Shown here one piece after another: positions 1 through 6,871 of a DNA stretch of 13,994 nt. Positions within the stretch are counted from its first letter, which is position 1, and each line of letters starts with the position of its first letter. Location of the stretch: positions 2,643-16,636 of the forward strand of contig DNRQ01000176.1 in the NCBI GenBank assembly GCA_003499925.1, in the 5' to 3' direction. Source of the DNA: Geobacter sp. (lineage in GTDB: Bacteria > Desulfobacterota > Desulfuromonadia > Geobacterales > Geobacteraceae). The position numbers and the translations under genes are program-made. A model generated the notes under the pieces. That model had not been told where the DNA came from. It was given only the letters and a program-made list of their open reading frames with translations, and searched no databases.

Positions 1-128
1 ATGGCAGTGGGGTCAGGGAGGGGGCAACCCGCCCGATGTTCTCAGCAGGCCGAACTCTGCCCCCCTCCCGACCTCCCCCCGCTGGGTGGAGGAGAGTTTC
101 TGCGAGAGTAACAACATTTATCGGTTTT

Positions 129-289
129 CCTGATTATCGCTGATCTTCCGCTGAAAAGCCCCCTCCCCTTCAAGGGGAGGGTTGGGGTGGGGATGGGGCA
201 GCTCTGGTGCCAAAAACCCCCCATCCCCCTCCTGACCTCCCCCTTGAAGGGGGAGGGACCTGAACAGCGGAAGATCAGCGCTAATCAGG
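129..289. repeat. MITE-like inverted-repeat element with G-rich core
   Basis: Two 25-base arms (129-153 and 265-289) are inverted copies of each other with one mismatch; the right arm reads CAGCGGAAGATCAGCG then CTAATCAGG. They enclose two oppositely oriented G/C-rich cores (about 161-200 and 215-258) of the type CTCCCCTTCAAGGGGAGGG followed by GGGGTGGGGATGGGG. A related C-rich motif lies at 57-93. No reading frame in 1-304 looks like a gene, so this stretch appears to be repeat DNA only. The paired ends and lack of a transposase suggest a non-autonomous element, but no target-site duplication is obvious. Confidence 0.6.
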
Positions 290-304
290 TCGGTTTTTGG
301 AGAA

Positions 305-631
305 TCAGGAGTTCTCGGGCGGATATTCGATGGACGGGATATATTCACACAGGTGGAAGGGGTGCGCCGAGAGTTGAGGGAGGGGCTCGCCGGCCGAGCT
401 CCGCAGCACGGTTAGCGCTGTTGCCAGCACCATGCTGATGCAGGAAAAGCAGGGGCAGTCGGGAGTGGAACAGGGGGCTGCGCCGGGGGGATCGTCGCAT
501 CCGGAATCGCAGCACGAGTTGGCGCTTGCCGCATGCATCAGTGCGGCAGCCGTTGAAGTCAACCCGCTCAGGGCGAGCAGGGTGATGACCAGGGTGAGTG
601 CGGCAATTATCCGTAATGGAGAGTTTTTCAC
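305..631 (-). CDS. Small exported Cys-rich hypothetical protein
   Basis: This is a 108-residue protein if translation starts at the GTG at 631. An in-frame TTG at 667 would add 12 residues; neither start has a clear ribosome binding site. The N-terminus (MKNSPLRIIAALTLVITLLA) is a basic then hydrophobic segment typical of a signal peptide or a single membrane anchor. The next part holds a cysteine cluster (SCCDSGCDD, then PCSTPDCPCFSC), eight cysteines within roughly 25 residues, followed by a short hydrophobic stretch and a His/Cys/Pro-containing tail. The pattern suggests an envelope protein that could bind a metal or form disulfides, but I recognise no named family. It follows the cation antiporter gene closely on the same strand (19-55 nt gap depending on start), so co-transcription is likely. 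Confidence 0.6.
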   Translation of the reverse strand: MKNSPLRIIAALTLVITLLALSGLTSTAAALMHAASANSCCDSGCDDPPGAAPCSTPDCPCFSCISMVLATALTVLRSSAGEPLPQLSAHPFHLCEYIPSIEYPPENS

Positions 632-685
632 GGGAGTCACTTTATGTGGTGGTCCTGGCGTTGTCAAGCTGAAAACGACGCAAGA

Positions 686-2713
686 TCAAGCTTCATCGGC
701 GGCAAACCGGGCTTTGCCCATTTCTTTTGCTGGTTTGCTCGGGTCGAACAGCTTCCCTGCTGCCGCCAGCTGCTCGGGAGTTCCCAGGAGCAAGACGATA
801 TCCTTATCTTCCAGTACCCATACCGGGTCGGGATTGGGGATGACCTCCTCGCCCCTCTTGATAGCCAGAATGGTGGCTCCGGACCTGCTTCTCAGCACCC
901 CTTCCCTCAAGCTGGCCCCCTCGAGCGGCGACCCCTTGTGCACCCTGAAGTTTCCGATCTCGGCCCCGGACAGGAATCCGGCGATCCCCACGGCATGGCT
1001 GTGCCTCTTGCTCGCTGAGCGAAACATGTCATAGCCGTCACGCCTGACATCGACGATGCAGCTGTCGATGACATCCTGCGGCACCAGGAATCTTTTCAGC
1101 ACCCTGGAGAGGATCTCCACCGAGGTCTCGAATTCCTCCGGGATCACCTCGTTCACGCCGAGCTTGAAGAGCGGCTCCACCTCCAGGATGTATCGGGTCC
1201 GCACGATCACGTGGATGGAGGGGTTCAACTGCCGGGCCAGGGCCGCTATGCGCCTGCTGGCTGCGGCATCGGAAATGGCGACCACCATGATGCGGGCCTT
1301 CTCGATATGGGCGTGGTCCAGGACCTCGGGTTTCGAGGCATCCCCGAAGATGATCTGCTCTCCCTTTTTCTTCTCCGAGCTCACCGTAAAGGGATTGGTT
1401 TCGATGATGACATGGGAGATCTTGAGGTGCTTCAGCACCCTGGCCAGGTTTTTACCGTTCACTCCATAGCCCACGATGATCAGGTGGTCGGAGACCGGCA
1501 CTTTCTTTTTGCTGCCGGAAAAAACCGTCCTGCCTCGGGTCCAGGAATGGGGCAGGACCCCGGTGAGGTAACTGGCAAAAGGGCTGGCGATCTTCATGCA
1601 GAGCGGGGTCAGACCCATGGTCGCAATCGAGGCGGCGAGAAAGATCTGATAGGCCTCCGGGGAGAGCAGGCCATGCTTGAGACCGGCCTGGGACAGGACG
1701 AAGGAGAACTCGCCGATCTGCGCCAGCGACAGCCCGGCGATCAGCGTGATGCGCATGGGAAGCCCCAGCGCCATGGCCGATCCCGTCGTTATCACGGTCT
1801 TGATCAAGATGATGCCCAGCACCAGCGAGGCGATCAGCAGAGGGTAGGTGAGCAGGACGGCAGGGTTCAGCAGCATGCCGACCGAGATGAAAAACAGGCT
1901 CATGAAGGCTTCGCGAAACGGCATGATGTCGCTTAGCGCCTGGTGGCTGTATTCGGATTCCGAGATGGCCAGTCCGGCAATGAAGGCCCCGAGCGCAAGG
2001 GACAGCCCCGCCTGGGCCGTGAGCCATGCGGTCCCCATGCCGATGAAGATGATCATCATGATGAAAAGCTCGCGGCTTCTGCTCTTCACCACCTGCTCGA
2101 AGATCCAGGGGATCACGAACCTGGCGCCGTAATGGGCGGCGAGGATGACGCCGACCGCCTTGAACAGGACGAGGGCCACCTCCTGCAAGCCGTCGCCGTC
2201 ACCTGCCAGGAGAGGGGTGAAGAGCATGAGCGGTACGATGCACAGGTCCTGGAAGATCAGGATGCCGAGCGCGGTCTTCCCCTGCGGGGTGTCCATCTCG
2301 CCGGCATCGATCAGGAGCTTCATCAGGATGGCGGTACTGGAGAGGGCCACCAGAAAGCCGAAGAAGACCGATTGTGGTATGGAGAAATGGAAAAGAGTGC
2401 CCAGGGCGGTCACCGCCAGGATGGTGCAGCCGACCTGCAGCCCCCCTCCCAGCAGCACCAGGTGCTTGATGCGCATCAGCTCCTTCAGCGAGAATTCGAT
2501 GCCGATGGTGAAAAGGAGCAGCACCACGCCGTATTCGGCCATCTGTTCGACCTGGTGGGTGTTCTTGATGAAGCCGAGCGCATACGGCCCGGCCACGATG
2601 CCGGTGAGTAGAAAGCCTACTATGGACGGGAACTTCAACCTTCGCAGCAGGATCACCGTGAAGAGGCCCAGTCCGAAGAGTATTTCTATGTCTTTTAAGC
2701 CCTGGTATTCCAT
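686..2713 (-). CDS. CPA2-family (Kef-type) monovalent cation:proton antiporter with RCK domains
   Basis: This 675-residue inner-membrane protein should exchange K+ or Na+ for H+. Residues about 1-390 form a many-pass Na+/H+ exchanger domain with the family motif FQDLCIVPL (154-162) and a helix around LAQIGEFSF (330-338). After a basic linker comes an RCK/TrkA-N domain starting near 408 with the dinucleotide motif GYGVNG (415-420), and a TrkA-C-like domain at about 580-650. This is the KefB/KefC/YbaL layout; I cannot say which subgroup it belongs to. The ATG at 2713 is preceded by a strong ribosome binding site (AGGAAGAGGAG). The small Cys-rich gene lies directly downstream. RCK domains usually gate transport through NAD(H) or nucleotide binding; the ligand here is unknown. 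The length is slightly above the usual 560-660 residues. Confidence 0.93.
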   Translation of the reverse strand: MEYQGLKDIEILFGLGLFTVILLRRLKFPSIVGFLLTGIVAGPYALGFIKNTHQVEQMAEYGVVLLLFTIGIEFSLKELMRIKHLVLLGGGLQVGCTILAVTALGTLFHFSIPQSVFFGFLVALSSTAILMKLLIDAGEMDTPQGKTALGILIFQDLCIVPLMLFTPLLAGDGDGLQEVALVLFKAVGVILAAHYGARFVIPWIFEQVVKSRSRELFIMMIIFIGMGTAWLTAQAGLSLALGAFIAGLAISESEYSHQALSDIMPFREAFMSLFFISVGMLLNPAVLLTYPLLIASLVLGIILIKTVITTGSAMALGLPMRITLIAGLSLAQIGEFSFVLSQAGLKHGLLSPEAYQIFLAASIATMGLTPLCMKIASPFASYLTGVLPHSWTRGRTVFSGSKKKVPVSDHLIIVGYGVNGKNLARVLKHLKISHVIIETNPFTVSSEKKKGEQIIFGDASKPEVLDHAHIEKARIMVVAISDAAASRRIAALARQLNPSIHVIVRTRYILEVEPLFKLGVNEVIPEEFETSVEILSRVLKRFLVPQDVIDSCIVDVRRDGYDMFRSASKRHSHAVGIAGFLSGAEIGNFRVHKGSPLEGASLREGVLRSRSGATILAIKRGEEVIPNPDPVWVLEDKDIVLLLGTPEQLAAAGKLFDPSKPAKEMGKARFAADEA

Positions 2714-2817
2714 TGAAAAATCTCCTCTTCCTTTCCTGGTGTCAGAGATGAATTCATTGCTTCAGCTGAATTCTTCGCCTGGTGTCGAGGACGGAGTCGG
2801 GATAGTGATGACTGTAA

Positions 2818-2852
2818 CTCATGCAACACATTAGATAATTTGTCAACACATT
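2818..2852 (-). promoter_or_regulatory. Candidate promoter and direct-repeat operator of the antiporter gene
   Basis: On the minus strand, TTGACA (2846 to 2841) is a perfect -35 box; 17 bases later CATGAG is only a poor -10. The same stretch holds two exact copies of AATGTGTTG (minus strand; 2844-2852 and 2824-2832), 20 bases apart, close to two helical turns. One copy overlaps the -35 box. This is the layout of a direct-repeat operator, but no regulator is identified. Confidence 0.35.
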
Positions 2853-2885
2853 GAGGCGTTTTGGTGGGGAGTTTTAATCTACGGT

Positions 2886-2926
2886 CTCCCTCCCCTTCAA
2901 GGGGAGGGCCGGGGTGGGGATGGGGG
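2886..2926. repeat. Dispersed G-rich repeat copy
   Basis: A copy of the element also seen at 161-200 and 13667-13706: CTCCCTCCCCTTCAAGGGG then AGGGCCGGGGTGGGGATGGG. The first part is palindromic (CCCCTTCAAGGGG). The second has four or more runs of at least three G, so it could fold as a G-quadruplex. It lies just downstream of the DUF1858-type gene on the minus strand. Confidence 0.7.
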
Positions 2927-2933
2927 CAGACGC

Positions 2934-3143
2934 TTAGGTCCGAAGTCGGCAGCTTTTAATGTTGCGGTTCAATTCGATGAGGAGGATGTCTATGTCGACC
3001 TTGTGCACCGAGGCGCCATGCTCCAACTGCTCGAATTCCGCTATCTGGCAGTCGTAGCAGTCCAGGCCGTAGCGCTCGAAAACGGGGAGAGTCTCGGGAT
3101 AGCGGGTGAGGATTTCCGTTATGGTCATGTCTTTGGTAATCAC
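2934..3143 (-). CDS. DUF1858-type small Cys protein
   Basis: A 69-residue protein starting at the GTG at 3143, chosen because a strong ribosome binding site (GGGAGG, 5 nt spacing) lies just upstream on the minus strand; a longer open frame exists but its extra N-terminus looks non-coding. The sequence, starting with an ITKDMTITEILTRYPE segment, matches the DUF1858 family, small helical domains often found alone or fused to redox proteins. The motif is YGLDCYDC, with the two cysteines as C-x2-C, the usual family disulfide or thiol pair; a third cysteine lies near the C-terminus (KSCRL). The function of stand-alone members is unknown, and a redox or sulfur/metal-related role is inferred. It lies downstream of coaD on the same strand but is separated from it by a possible terminator and a palindromic repeat. 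Confidence 0.75.
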   Translation of the reverse strand: MITKDMTITEILTRYPETLPVFERYGLDCYDCQIAEFEQLEHGASVHKVDIDILLIELNRNIKSCRLRT

Positions 3144-3179
3144 TTGGACCTCCCGAGATGGTGAAGCTGCCATATAGGC

Positions 3180-3209
3180 AAAAAAGGCGCAGCAGCATGC
3201 GGGCGCCTC
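3180..3209 (-). terminator. Possible intrinsic terminator between coaD and the DUF1858-type gene
   Basis: On the minus strand GAGGCGCCCGCATGCTGCTG continues into GCGCC and then six T. GGCGC and GCGCC pair to give a 5-bp stem with a rather long loop, followed by the T tract. It ends about 37 bases before the DUF1858-type start codon, so it would end the coaD transcript or act as an attenuator. The stem is short, so confidence is modest. Confidence 0.35.
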
Positions 3210-3319
3210 TAACAGTATCAGATGGTTTGACTGCTGGCAAGGAGCCGGACCGAGGCCCTGGTTGGAGGCTCCTTGGCGGCGATCCGCACTGCTGCCCAAA
3301 GATCGCAGGAGCCGTTTCG

Positions 3320-3383
3320 CAGGAGCGGCATTGCTGCCGCGACAAGCTGCTGCAGGAAATCGCGGCAGCAAATGCCGCTCCTG
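3320..3383. repeat. REP doublet (REPIN-like palindrome)
   Basis: Two inverted arms, CAGGAGCGGCATTGCTGCC then GCGA (3320-3342) and its near-exact inverse (3360-3383, one extra base), enclose a 17-base spacer. Each arm is itself a small hairpin (GCGGCA/TGCCGC). This is the architecture of REP doublets (REPINs). It sits 5 bases past the coaD stop codon and may protect or end that mRNA. No RAYT transposase lies in the window. Confidence 0.65.
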
Positions 3384-3388
3384 AAGGA

Positions 3389-3877
3389 TCACCTGCCCCT
3401 GAACTTGGCGTCGAGTGCTGCCTTTATCAACGGGGGGACCAGATTGTCGACCGGTCCGTTTAATGAACTGACCTCCTTGACGATGGAGGAGGAGAGGTAG
3501 CTGTAGGGTACGGAGGTCATCATGAAGAGTGTTTCCACCTCCTTGGTGATGCTCCTGTTCATCTGGGCCAGCTGGAACTCGAACTCGAAATCCGACACGG
3601 CCCGCAGTCCCCGGATGATGACGGTCGCGCCGCGCTTGCGGACAAAGTCAACCAGGAGGCCGTCGAAGGTGTCCACCTTTGCCCTGGGCTGGTCCACGAG
3701 TATCTCGGATAGGAGTTCCACTCTCTCCTTCACGCTGAAAAGGGAATTCTTTTCCGAGTTCCTGGCAACTGCGACGACCACGCCGTCGAATATCTTGAGT
3801 GCGCGATCGATGATGTCCAGGTGTCCGAAGGTGACCGGATCGAAGGAGCCGGGGTATACCGCGATTTTCAGGGGCAC
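3389..3877 (-). CDS. coaD: Phosphopantetheine adenylyltransferase
   Basis: CoaD transfers an adenylyl group from ATP to 4'-phosphopantetheine, giving dephospho-CoA in the penultimate step of coenzyme A synthesis in the cytoplasm. The 162-residue length is typical. Residues 9-19 (PGSFDPVTFGH) contain the TxGH nucleotidyltransferase signature (T16, G18, H19). IIRGLRAVSDFEFE (87-100) is the highly conserved substrate-binding segment. SYLSSSIVKEV (126-136) is the second ATP-binding motif; family members usually have ISSS followed by R, here LSSS with K in place of R. The gene overlaps the end of rsmD by 10 bases, so the two are translationally coupled; the rsmD-coaD pair is common in bacteria. 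A REP doublet follows the stop codon. Confidence 0.97.
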   Translation of the reverse strand: MPLKIAVYPGSFDPVTFGHLDIIDRALKIFDGVVVAVARNSEKNSLFSVKERVELLSEILVDQPRAKVDTFDGLLVDFVRKRGATVIIRGLRAVSDFEFEFQLAQMNRSITKEVETLFMMTSVPYSYLSSSIVKEVSSLNGPVDNLVPPLIKAALDAKFRGR

Positions 3878-4449
3878 TGTTCACCTCTGTCTGAAATGGT
3901 TAGAAAGGAGAGGGCCGTGTCGCCGTAGACCCGGCGCTCGTTCTCCTGCAGCCTCCCGAAGCTGCGGGGGATAGCCTCTTTCGAGGAGAATTCCGCGACG
4001 ATCGTGGTTCCTTCGTCGATGAGCGGGGATGCCGAAAGGAGTTCCAGCAAGCGCTCGGTGTGCCCCTCATGATAGGGTGGGTCGAGGAAAACCAGGTGGA
4101 AAGGGGCTTCGCCGCGTGCCAGCCACTTCAGGGCAGCCGCTGCGTCCTGCACGACAACCTTGGCCTGCTCCGAGTAGCGGGTGATATCCAGGTTCCTCCG
4201 GATGGCATCGGCCGATTCGTGGTGCGAGTCGACGAATACCGCATATCCGGCGCCCCTGCTGAGCGCTTCGATGCCGAGGTTCCCGGTACCGGCAAAGATA
4301 TCGAGCACCCGCATCCCCGTGAACTCACCCAGACGGCTTAGCAGCATGCTGAACAGCGCTTCCTTGACCCGGTCGGCCGTCGGGCGTACCCGCAGGCTCT
4401 TGGGGGCGATCAGTTGCCGCCCGCGCGCATCCCCCGCGATCACCCGCAT
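3868..4449 (-). CDS. rsmD: 16S rRNA (guanine(966)-N(2))-methyltransferase
   Basis: RsmD methylates G966 of 16S rRNA on assembling 30S subunits, using S-adenosylmethionine. The 193 residues start with the family opening MRVIAGDARGRQL, followed by RVRPTADRVKEALF. Motif I, the SAM-binding loop, is DIFAGTGNLGIEALSRGA (50-67), and the catalytic motif IV is DPPY (123-126), as in other base N-methyltransferases. The ATG at 4449 has a weak ribosome binding site (AGGT, 7 nt spacing), but the conserved N-terminus supports this start. It overlaps coaD and is transcribed divergently from dgt, sharing the 200-bp gap 4450-4649. Confidence 0.96.
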   Translation of the reverse strand: MRVIAGDARGRQLIAPKSLRVRPTADRVKEALFSMLLSRLGEFTGMRVLDIFAGTGNLGIEALSRGAGYAVFVDSHHESADAIRRNLDITRYSEQAKVVVQDAAAALKWLARGEAPFHLVFLDPPYHEGHTERLLELLSASPLIDEGTTIVAEFSSKEAIPRSFGRLQENERRVYGDTALSFLTISDRGEQCP

Positions 4450-4566
4450 GCGGGCAACCTGTTATGGCTCAATCTAAGTTGCATTGATGACTCTCTATCA
4501 TGAAACCTGATTTGTAAACAGCTTATTACCACGATGCTCACACTGGCGTCAATGGCAACTTTGCTG

Positions 4567-4594
4567 TTGACAGTACCATGCCGACGTATATAAA
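4567..4594 (+). promoter_or_regulatory. Sigma70-type promoter of dgt
   Basis: TTGACA (4567-4572) and TATAAA (4589-4594) are separated by 16 bases, a near-consensus housekeeping promoter. Transcription would start near 4602. The farthest in-frame ATG for dgt (4578) lies between the two boxes and so cannot be the start; this pushes translation to 4632 or 4650. Confidence 0.7.
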
Positions 4595-4649
4595 TAACGA
4601 TGCTTTCAAGATGAATTGCCAGGGAGGGGAGATGAGAGAGGGGAATGCC

Positions 4650-5780
4650 ATGGAACGGGCCGATCTGGCGGGTTACGCGGCCAGGAGCGACAGTTCCAGG
4701 GGGCGCAGGTATCAGGAGGATTTCCGGGACAACCGCCCCGCCTTCGAGAGGGACCGCGACCGCATCATCCACTGCGCGGCGTTTCGGCGTCTCGAGTACA
4801 AGACCCAGGTGTTCGTGAACCACGAGGGGGATTACTACCGGACCAGGCTCACCCATTCGCTGGAGGTGGCGCAGATAGGGAAGGGGATTGCCCGCAGGCT
4901 GGCGCTGAACGAGGAGCTCACCGAGACCCTGGCCCTGGCCCACGACCTGGGTCACACCCCCTTCGGTCACACCGGCGAGGAGGTGCTGAACAGGCTGATG
5001 GAGGGGGCCGGCGGTTTCGAGCACAACCTGCAGTCGCTTCGCGTGGTCGACGAACTGGAGGAGCGCTATCCCAACTTCAACGGCCTGAACCTGTCATGGG
5101 AGGTGCGGGAGGGGATCGTGAAGCATTCCTCCCAGTACGACGCACCGGTCAGCATCCATGCCGAGTTTCTCCCCGGGACGGTTCCCACCATCGAGGGGCA
5201 GCTGATCAACTTTGCCGATGAGATCGCCTATAATAACCATGACATCGACGACGGGCTCAAGTCCGGCTACCTCTCCCTGGCGCAGCTCAAGGGGGTGACG
5301 CTCTGGGATGAGGTGCACGAGGGTATCATGCGCAAGCATCCGGGGATCGAGGTCGACAGGGCGGTCTGTCAGACCGTGAGCGCACTGATCGGCGTGCTGA
5401 TCAACGACCTGGTCCTCACCACGGCTGCCAATCTGGAGCATCTGAATATCAGGAGCCAGGAGGAGCTGAGGAGGGTGAACCTGCCGGTGGTCGCCTTCAG
5501 TCCGCAGATGACCGAGCGAAACGCCGAGTTGAAGCGGTTTCTGTTCCAGCATCTGTACCGGCACTACAAGGTGGAACGGATGCGCGTCAAGGCCGAGCGT
5601 TATCTGGCCGAGCTTTTCGAGGTGTACATCAAGCATCCGACCCTGCTTCCCTTGAAGCACCAGATCAAGATGGAGCGCGAGGGGAGGGAGCGCGTTATCT
5701 GCGACTACATTGCGGGGATGACCGATCGCTTCGCCCTCGACGAGTTCAAGCGGCTCTTCGAGCCTTATGAGAGGGTGTAG
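4650..5780 (+). CDS. dgt: Deoxyguanosinetriphosphate triphosphohydrolase-like protein (dGTPase)
   Basis: This is a dNTP triphosphohydrolase that cleaves dGTP, and possibly other dNTPs, to a deoxynucleoside and triphosphate, helping to control dNTP pools. I use the ATG at 4650 (376 residues; GAGGGG 6 nt upstream, N-terminus MERADLAGYAARSDSSRGRR typical of the family). ATG 4632 is an alternative with AGGGAGG close upstream; ATG 4578 lies inside the promoter. With the 4650 start, the HD-domain metal ligands are visible: H69 in RLTHSLEVAQIG, H98-D99 in LAHDLGHTPFGH, and a later D in NFADEIAYNNHD. DRDRIIHCAAFRRLEYKTQVF is the conserved N-terminal region. It matches the shorter dGTPase class (about 380 residues) rather than the longer E. 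coli Dgt. It stands alone and is followed by repeat DNA without a clear terminator. Confidence 0.93.
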   Translation: MERADLAGYAARSDSSRGRRYQEDFRDNRPAFERDRDRIIHCAAFRRLEYKTQVFVNHEGDYYRTRLTHSLEVAQIGKGIARRLALNEELTETLALAHDLGHTPFGHTGEEVLNRLMEGAGGFEHNLQSLRVVDELEERYPNFNGLNLSWEVREGIVKHSSQYDAPVSIHAEFLPGTVPTIEGQLINFADEIAYNNHDIDDGLKSGYLSLAQLKGVTLWDEVHEGIMRKHPGIEVDRAVCQTVSALIGVLINDLVLTTAANLEHLNIRSQEELRRVNLPVVAFSPQMTERNAELKRFLFQHLYRHYKVERMRVKAERYLAELFEVYIKHPTLLPLKHQIKMEREGRERVICDYIAGMTDRFALDEFKRLFEPYERV

Positions 5781-5781
5781 A

Positions 5782-5900
5782 GGCGCCCCCCTCTCCCTCT
5801 CCCTAGCCCTCTCCCGCCAGGGGAGAGGGGACTGTACTTGATGGGCCTGCGGCCGAAGCGCTCGGGTAGGCGGGAGGGGCTGGGGGAGGGTGCAAGGTGA
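5782..5900. repeat. C/G-rich inverted-repeat element after dgt
   Basis: The C-rich strand at about 5796-5818 (CCCTAGCCCTCTCCCGCC) is mirrored imperfectly by 5869-5890 (GGCGGGAGGGGCTGGGGG). Inside it, CCCTCTCCC (5808-5815 region) pairs with GGGAGAGGG (5820-5829). It begins one base after the dgt stop codon, so an RNA hairpin here might end or stabilise the dgt transcript; there is no T tract. Confidence 0.5.
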
Positions 5901-5931
5901 ATAAACCTCTCTCCCCCCTTTGATTCACTCT

Positions 5932-6040
5932 CCCCCCTTTGAAAAAGGGGGGTCGGGGGGGATTTAGCCTTTGGCTTGAAGTTCTGAGTAGTTGCCAGCG
6001 AGAGGCAAATCCCACTAAATCCCCCTTTTTCAAAGGGGGA
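5932..6040. repeat. MITE-like element with palindromic ends
   Basis: The left end (5932-5965) starts CCCCCCTTTGAAAAAGGGGG and runs on into a GGGGGGGATTT segment. The right end (6008-6040) is an inverted copy of it. Each end is also palindromic by itself (CCCCCTTT..AAAGGGGG). The interior of about 40 bases has no gene. The same motif is a familiar dispersed repeat in Geobacter-like genomes (general knowledge). Confidence 0.6.
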
Positions 6041-6116
6041 CTTCCACACCCCCTTTGGCAAGTGGGACTTCCACACCCTTTTTGGCAAGTGGGACGTCAC
6101 ACCCCCTGCCAGGTCG
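6037..6116. repeat. 27-bp tandem repeat, nearly three copies
   Basis: The unit starts GGGACTTCCACACCC and ends GGCAAGT. Copies begin at 6037, 6064 and 6091 (exact 27-base period); the third is degenerate (GGGACGTCACACCCCCTGCC). The array starts inside the right end of the preceding palindromic element, so it probably grew by duplication of that element's edge. Confidence 0.7.
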
Positions 6117-6129
6117 GACTTTTTCTAAC

Positions 6130-6163
6130 AAAAAAGGCGGGGGTGAATTCGCCCCCCGCCTTT
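6130..6163 (-). terminator. Intrinsic terminator of yhbY
   Basis: Arms AAAGGCGGGGG (6133-6143) and CCCCCGCCTTT (6153-6163) form a perfect 11-bp GC-rich stem with a 9-base loop. On the minus strand it is followed by six T (including the last stem bases), and it begins about 40 bases past the yhbY stop codon. In the plus direction the T run is only three long, so termination is expected mainly for the minus-strand transcript. Confidence 0.85.
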
Positions 6164-6201
6164 GTCGATACCTTCTTCCTCTTCTCTACTTCTACTCTTC
6201 C

Positions 6202-6510
6202 CTACTTCTTCGCCTTCGCTTCCTTCGGCAGCTCAAGCCTCGGCTCTTTCGCCGCCTTGTACAGGAGCAGTGTCCTCCCCAGGACCTGTGCCACTTCCGC
6301 CTGGCACCCGGCGCTCAGCTCGGCAGCCACCTCGTGACGGTCCATGAGGCAGCTCTCCAGTATCTTCACCTTGATCAGCTCGTGGCTCGCCAGCGCCTCG
6401 GATGTCTCCTTGATCAGCGCCTCGCTGATGTCTCCCTTGCCTACCGTAATCACCGGCTTCAATACGTGCCCGAGCGCGCGGAGAAATCTCTTCTGCTTTC
6501 CTGTCAACAT
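6202..6510 (-). CDS. yhbY: YhbY-type CRM-domain RNA-binding protein
   Basis: A 102-residue protein made of one CRM (CRS1-YhbY) domain. In bacteria YhbY associates with pre-50S ribosomal particles and is thought to act in ribosome assembly. I chose the ATG at 6510: AAAGGA lies 8 nt upstream, the protein then begins MLTGKQKRFLRALGHVLKPV as in the family, and the length fits (about 97-100). In-frame ATGs farther upstream (6537, 6684) lack ribosome binding sites, and 6684 lies upstream of the likely promoter. The GxxG loop is GKGD in TVGKGDISEAL. The C-terminal tail is basic and Lys/Ala-rich. The gene is monocistronic, with its own promoter and terminator, and is divergent from the glutamate synthase operon. 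Confidence 0.92.
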   Translation of the reverse strand: MLTGKQKRFLRALGHVLKPVITVGKGDISEALIKETSEALASHELIKVKILESCLMDRHEVAAELSAGCQAEVAQVLGRTLLLYKAAKEPRLELPKEAKAKK

Positions 6511-6610
6511 CCTCGTCTTCCTTTGTAACCTCTGCATAGCAGGCAGGTGGCGCCGAAAAAACGCCGCCGGCTTCGGCAAAAGGTCTTTTATTTTCTTAAT
6601 CAGTGCCAGC

Positions 6611-6639
6611 TTTATAACACTTTGCCGGCTCCATGGCAA
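6611..6639 (-). promoter_or_regulatory. Sigma70-type promoter of yhbY
   Basis: On the minus strand TTGCCA (6639 to 6634) and TATAAA (6616 to 6611) are 17 bases apart. The transcript would start near 6604, leaving a leader of about 95 nt. That leader contains a GC-rich hairpin (GCCGAA..TTCGGC) with a run of T inside it, around 6545-6575, which could act as an attenuator, though this is weak. Confidence 0.65.
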
Positions 6640-6810
6640 GGCCGCAGACCCTGCTTCCGGCTGTGTAGCCACTGCTCTCTTCACTGAGAAGCTTTTCTAC
6701 ACGGCTATTACGTATACATTTTTAGATTCCGTGCTTGCCCCTTGCACTCTAAGTCGAAAACCTTTACGATTAGAACCCTTGGTAACCCATTTTAAGGTCC
6801 GTGGCCGAGC

Positions 6811-6826
6811 TGGCACGGATATGGCA
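6811..6826 (+). promoter_or_regulatory. Sigma54-type -24/-12 promoter of the glutamate synthase operon
   Basis: TGGCACGGATATGGCA fits the RpoN consensus TGGCACG-N4-TTGCW with one mismatch (TGGC for TTGC). The key GG (6812-6813) and GC (6824-6825) have the required 12-base offset. Transcription would start near 6837, leaving a 35-nt leader with AGGAGG at 6858-6863 before the GTG at 6872. RpoN control of ammonia assimilation genes is well established in other bacteria. I found no clear NtrC-type enhancer upstream. Confidence 0.6.
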
Positions 6827-6871
6827 ATACAGCGGTCCGTACAACCTTACCTGTATCAGGAGGCGAACAAG

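Noticed and set aside
3144..3392. Longer DUF1858-type protein starting at 3392 or 3345.
   Set aside because: The extra N-terminus is translated from the REP doublet and the possible terminator and has no conserved content; GTG 3143 has a strong ribosome binding site and gives the usual domain length.
5781..6201. Possible small genes between dgt and yhbY.
   Set aside because: The open frames there are built of repeat sequence (low-complexity Pro/Gly/Ser/Lys), overlap on both strands, and have no ribosome binding sites.
6344..6871. Long N-terminal extension of the FMN glutamate synthase subunit (an open frame reaching back to 6344).
   Set aside because: It runs over the opposite-strand yhbY gene and the promoter region, lacks family similarity, and the AGGAGG/GTG start at 6872 gives the normal length.
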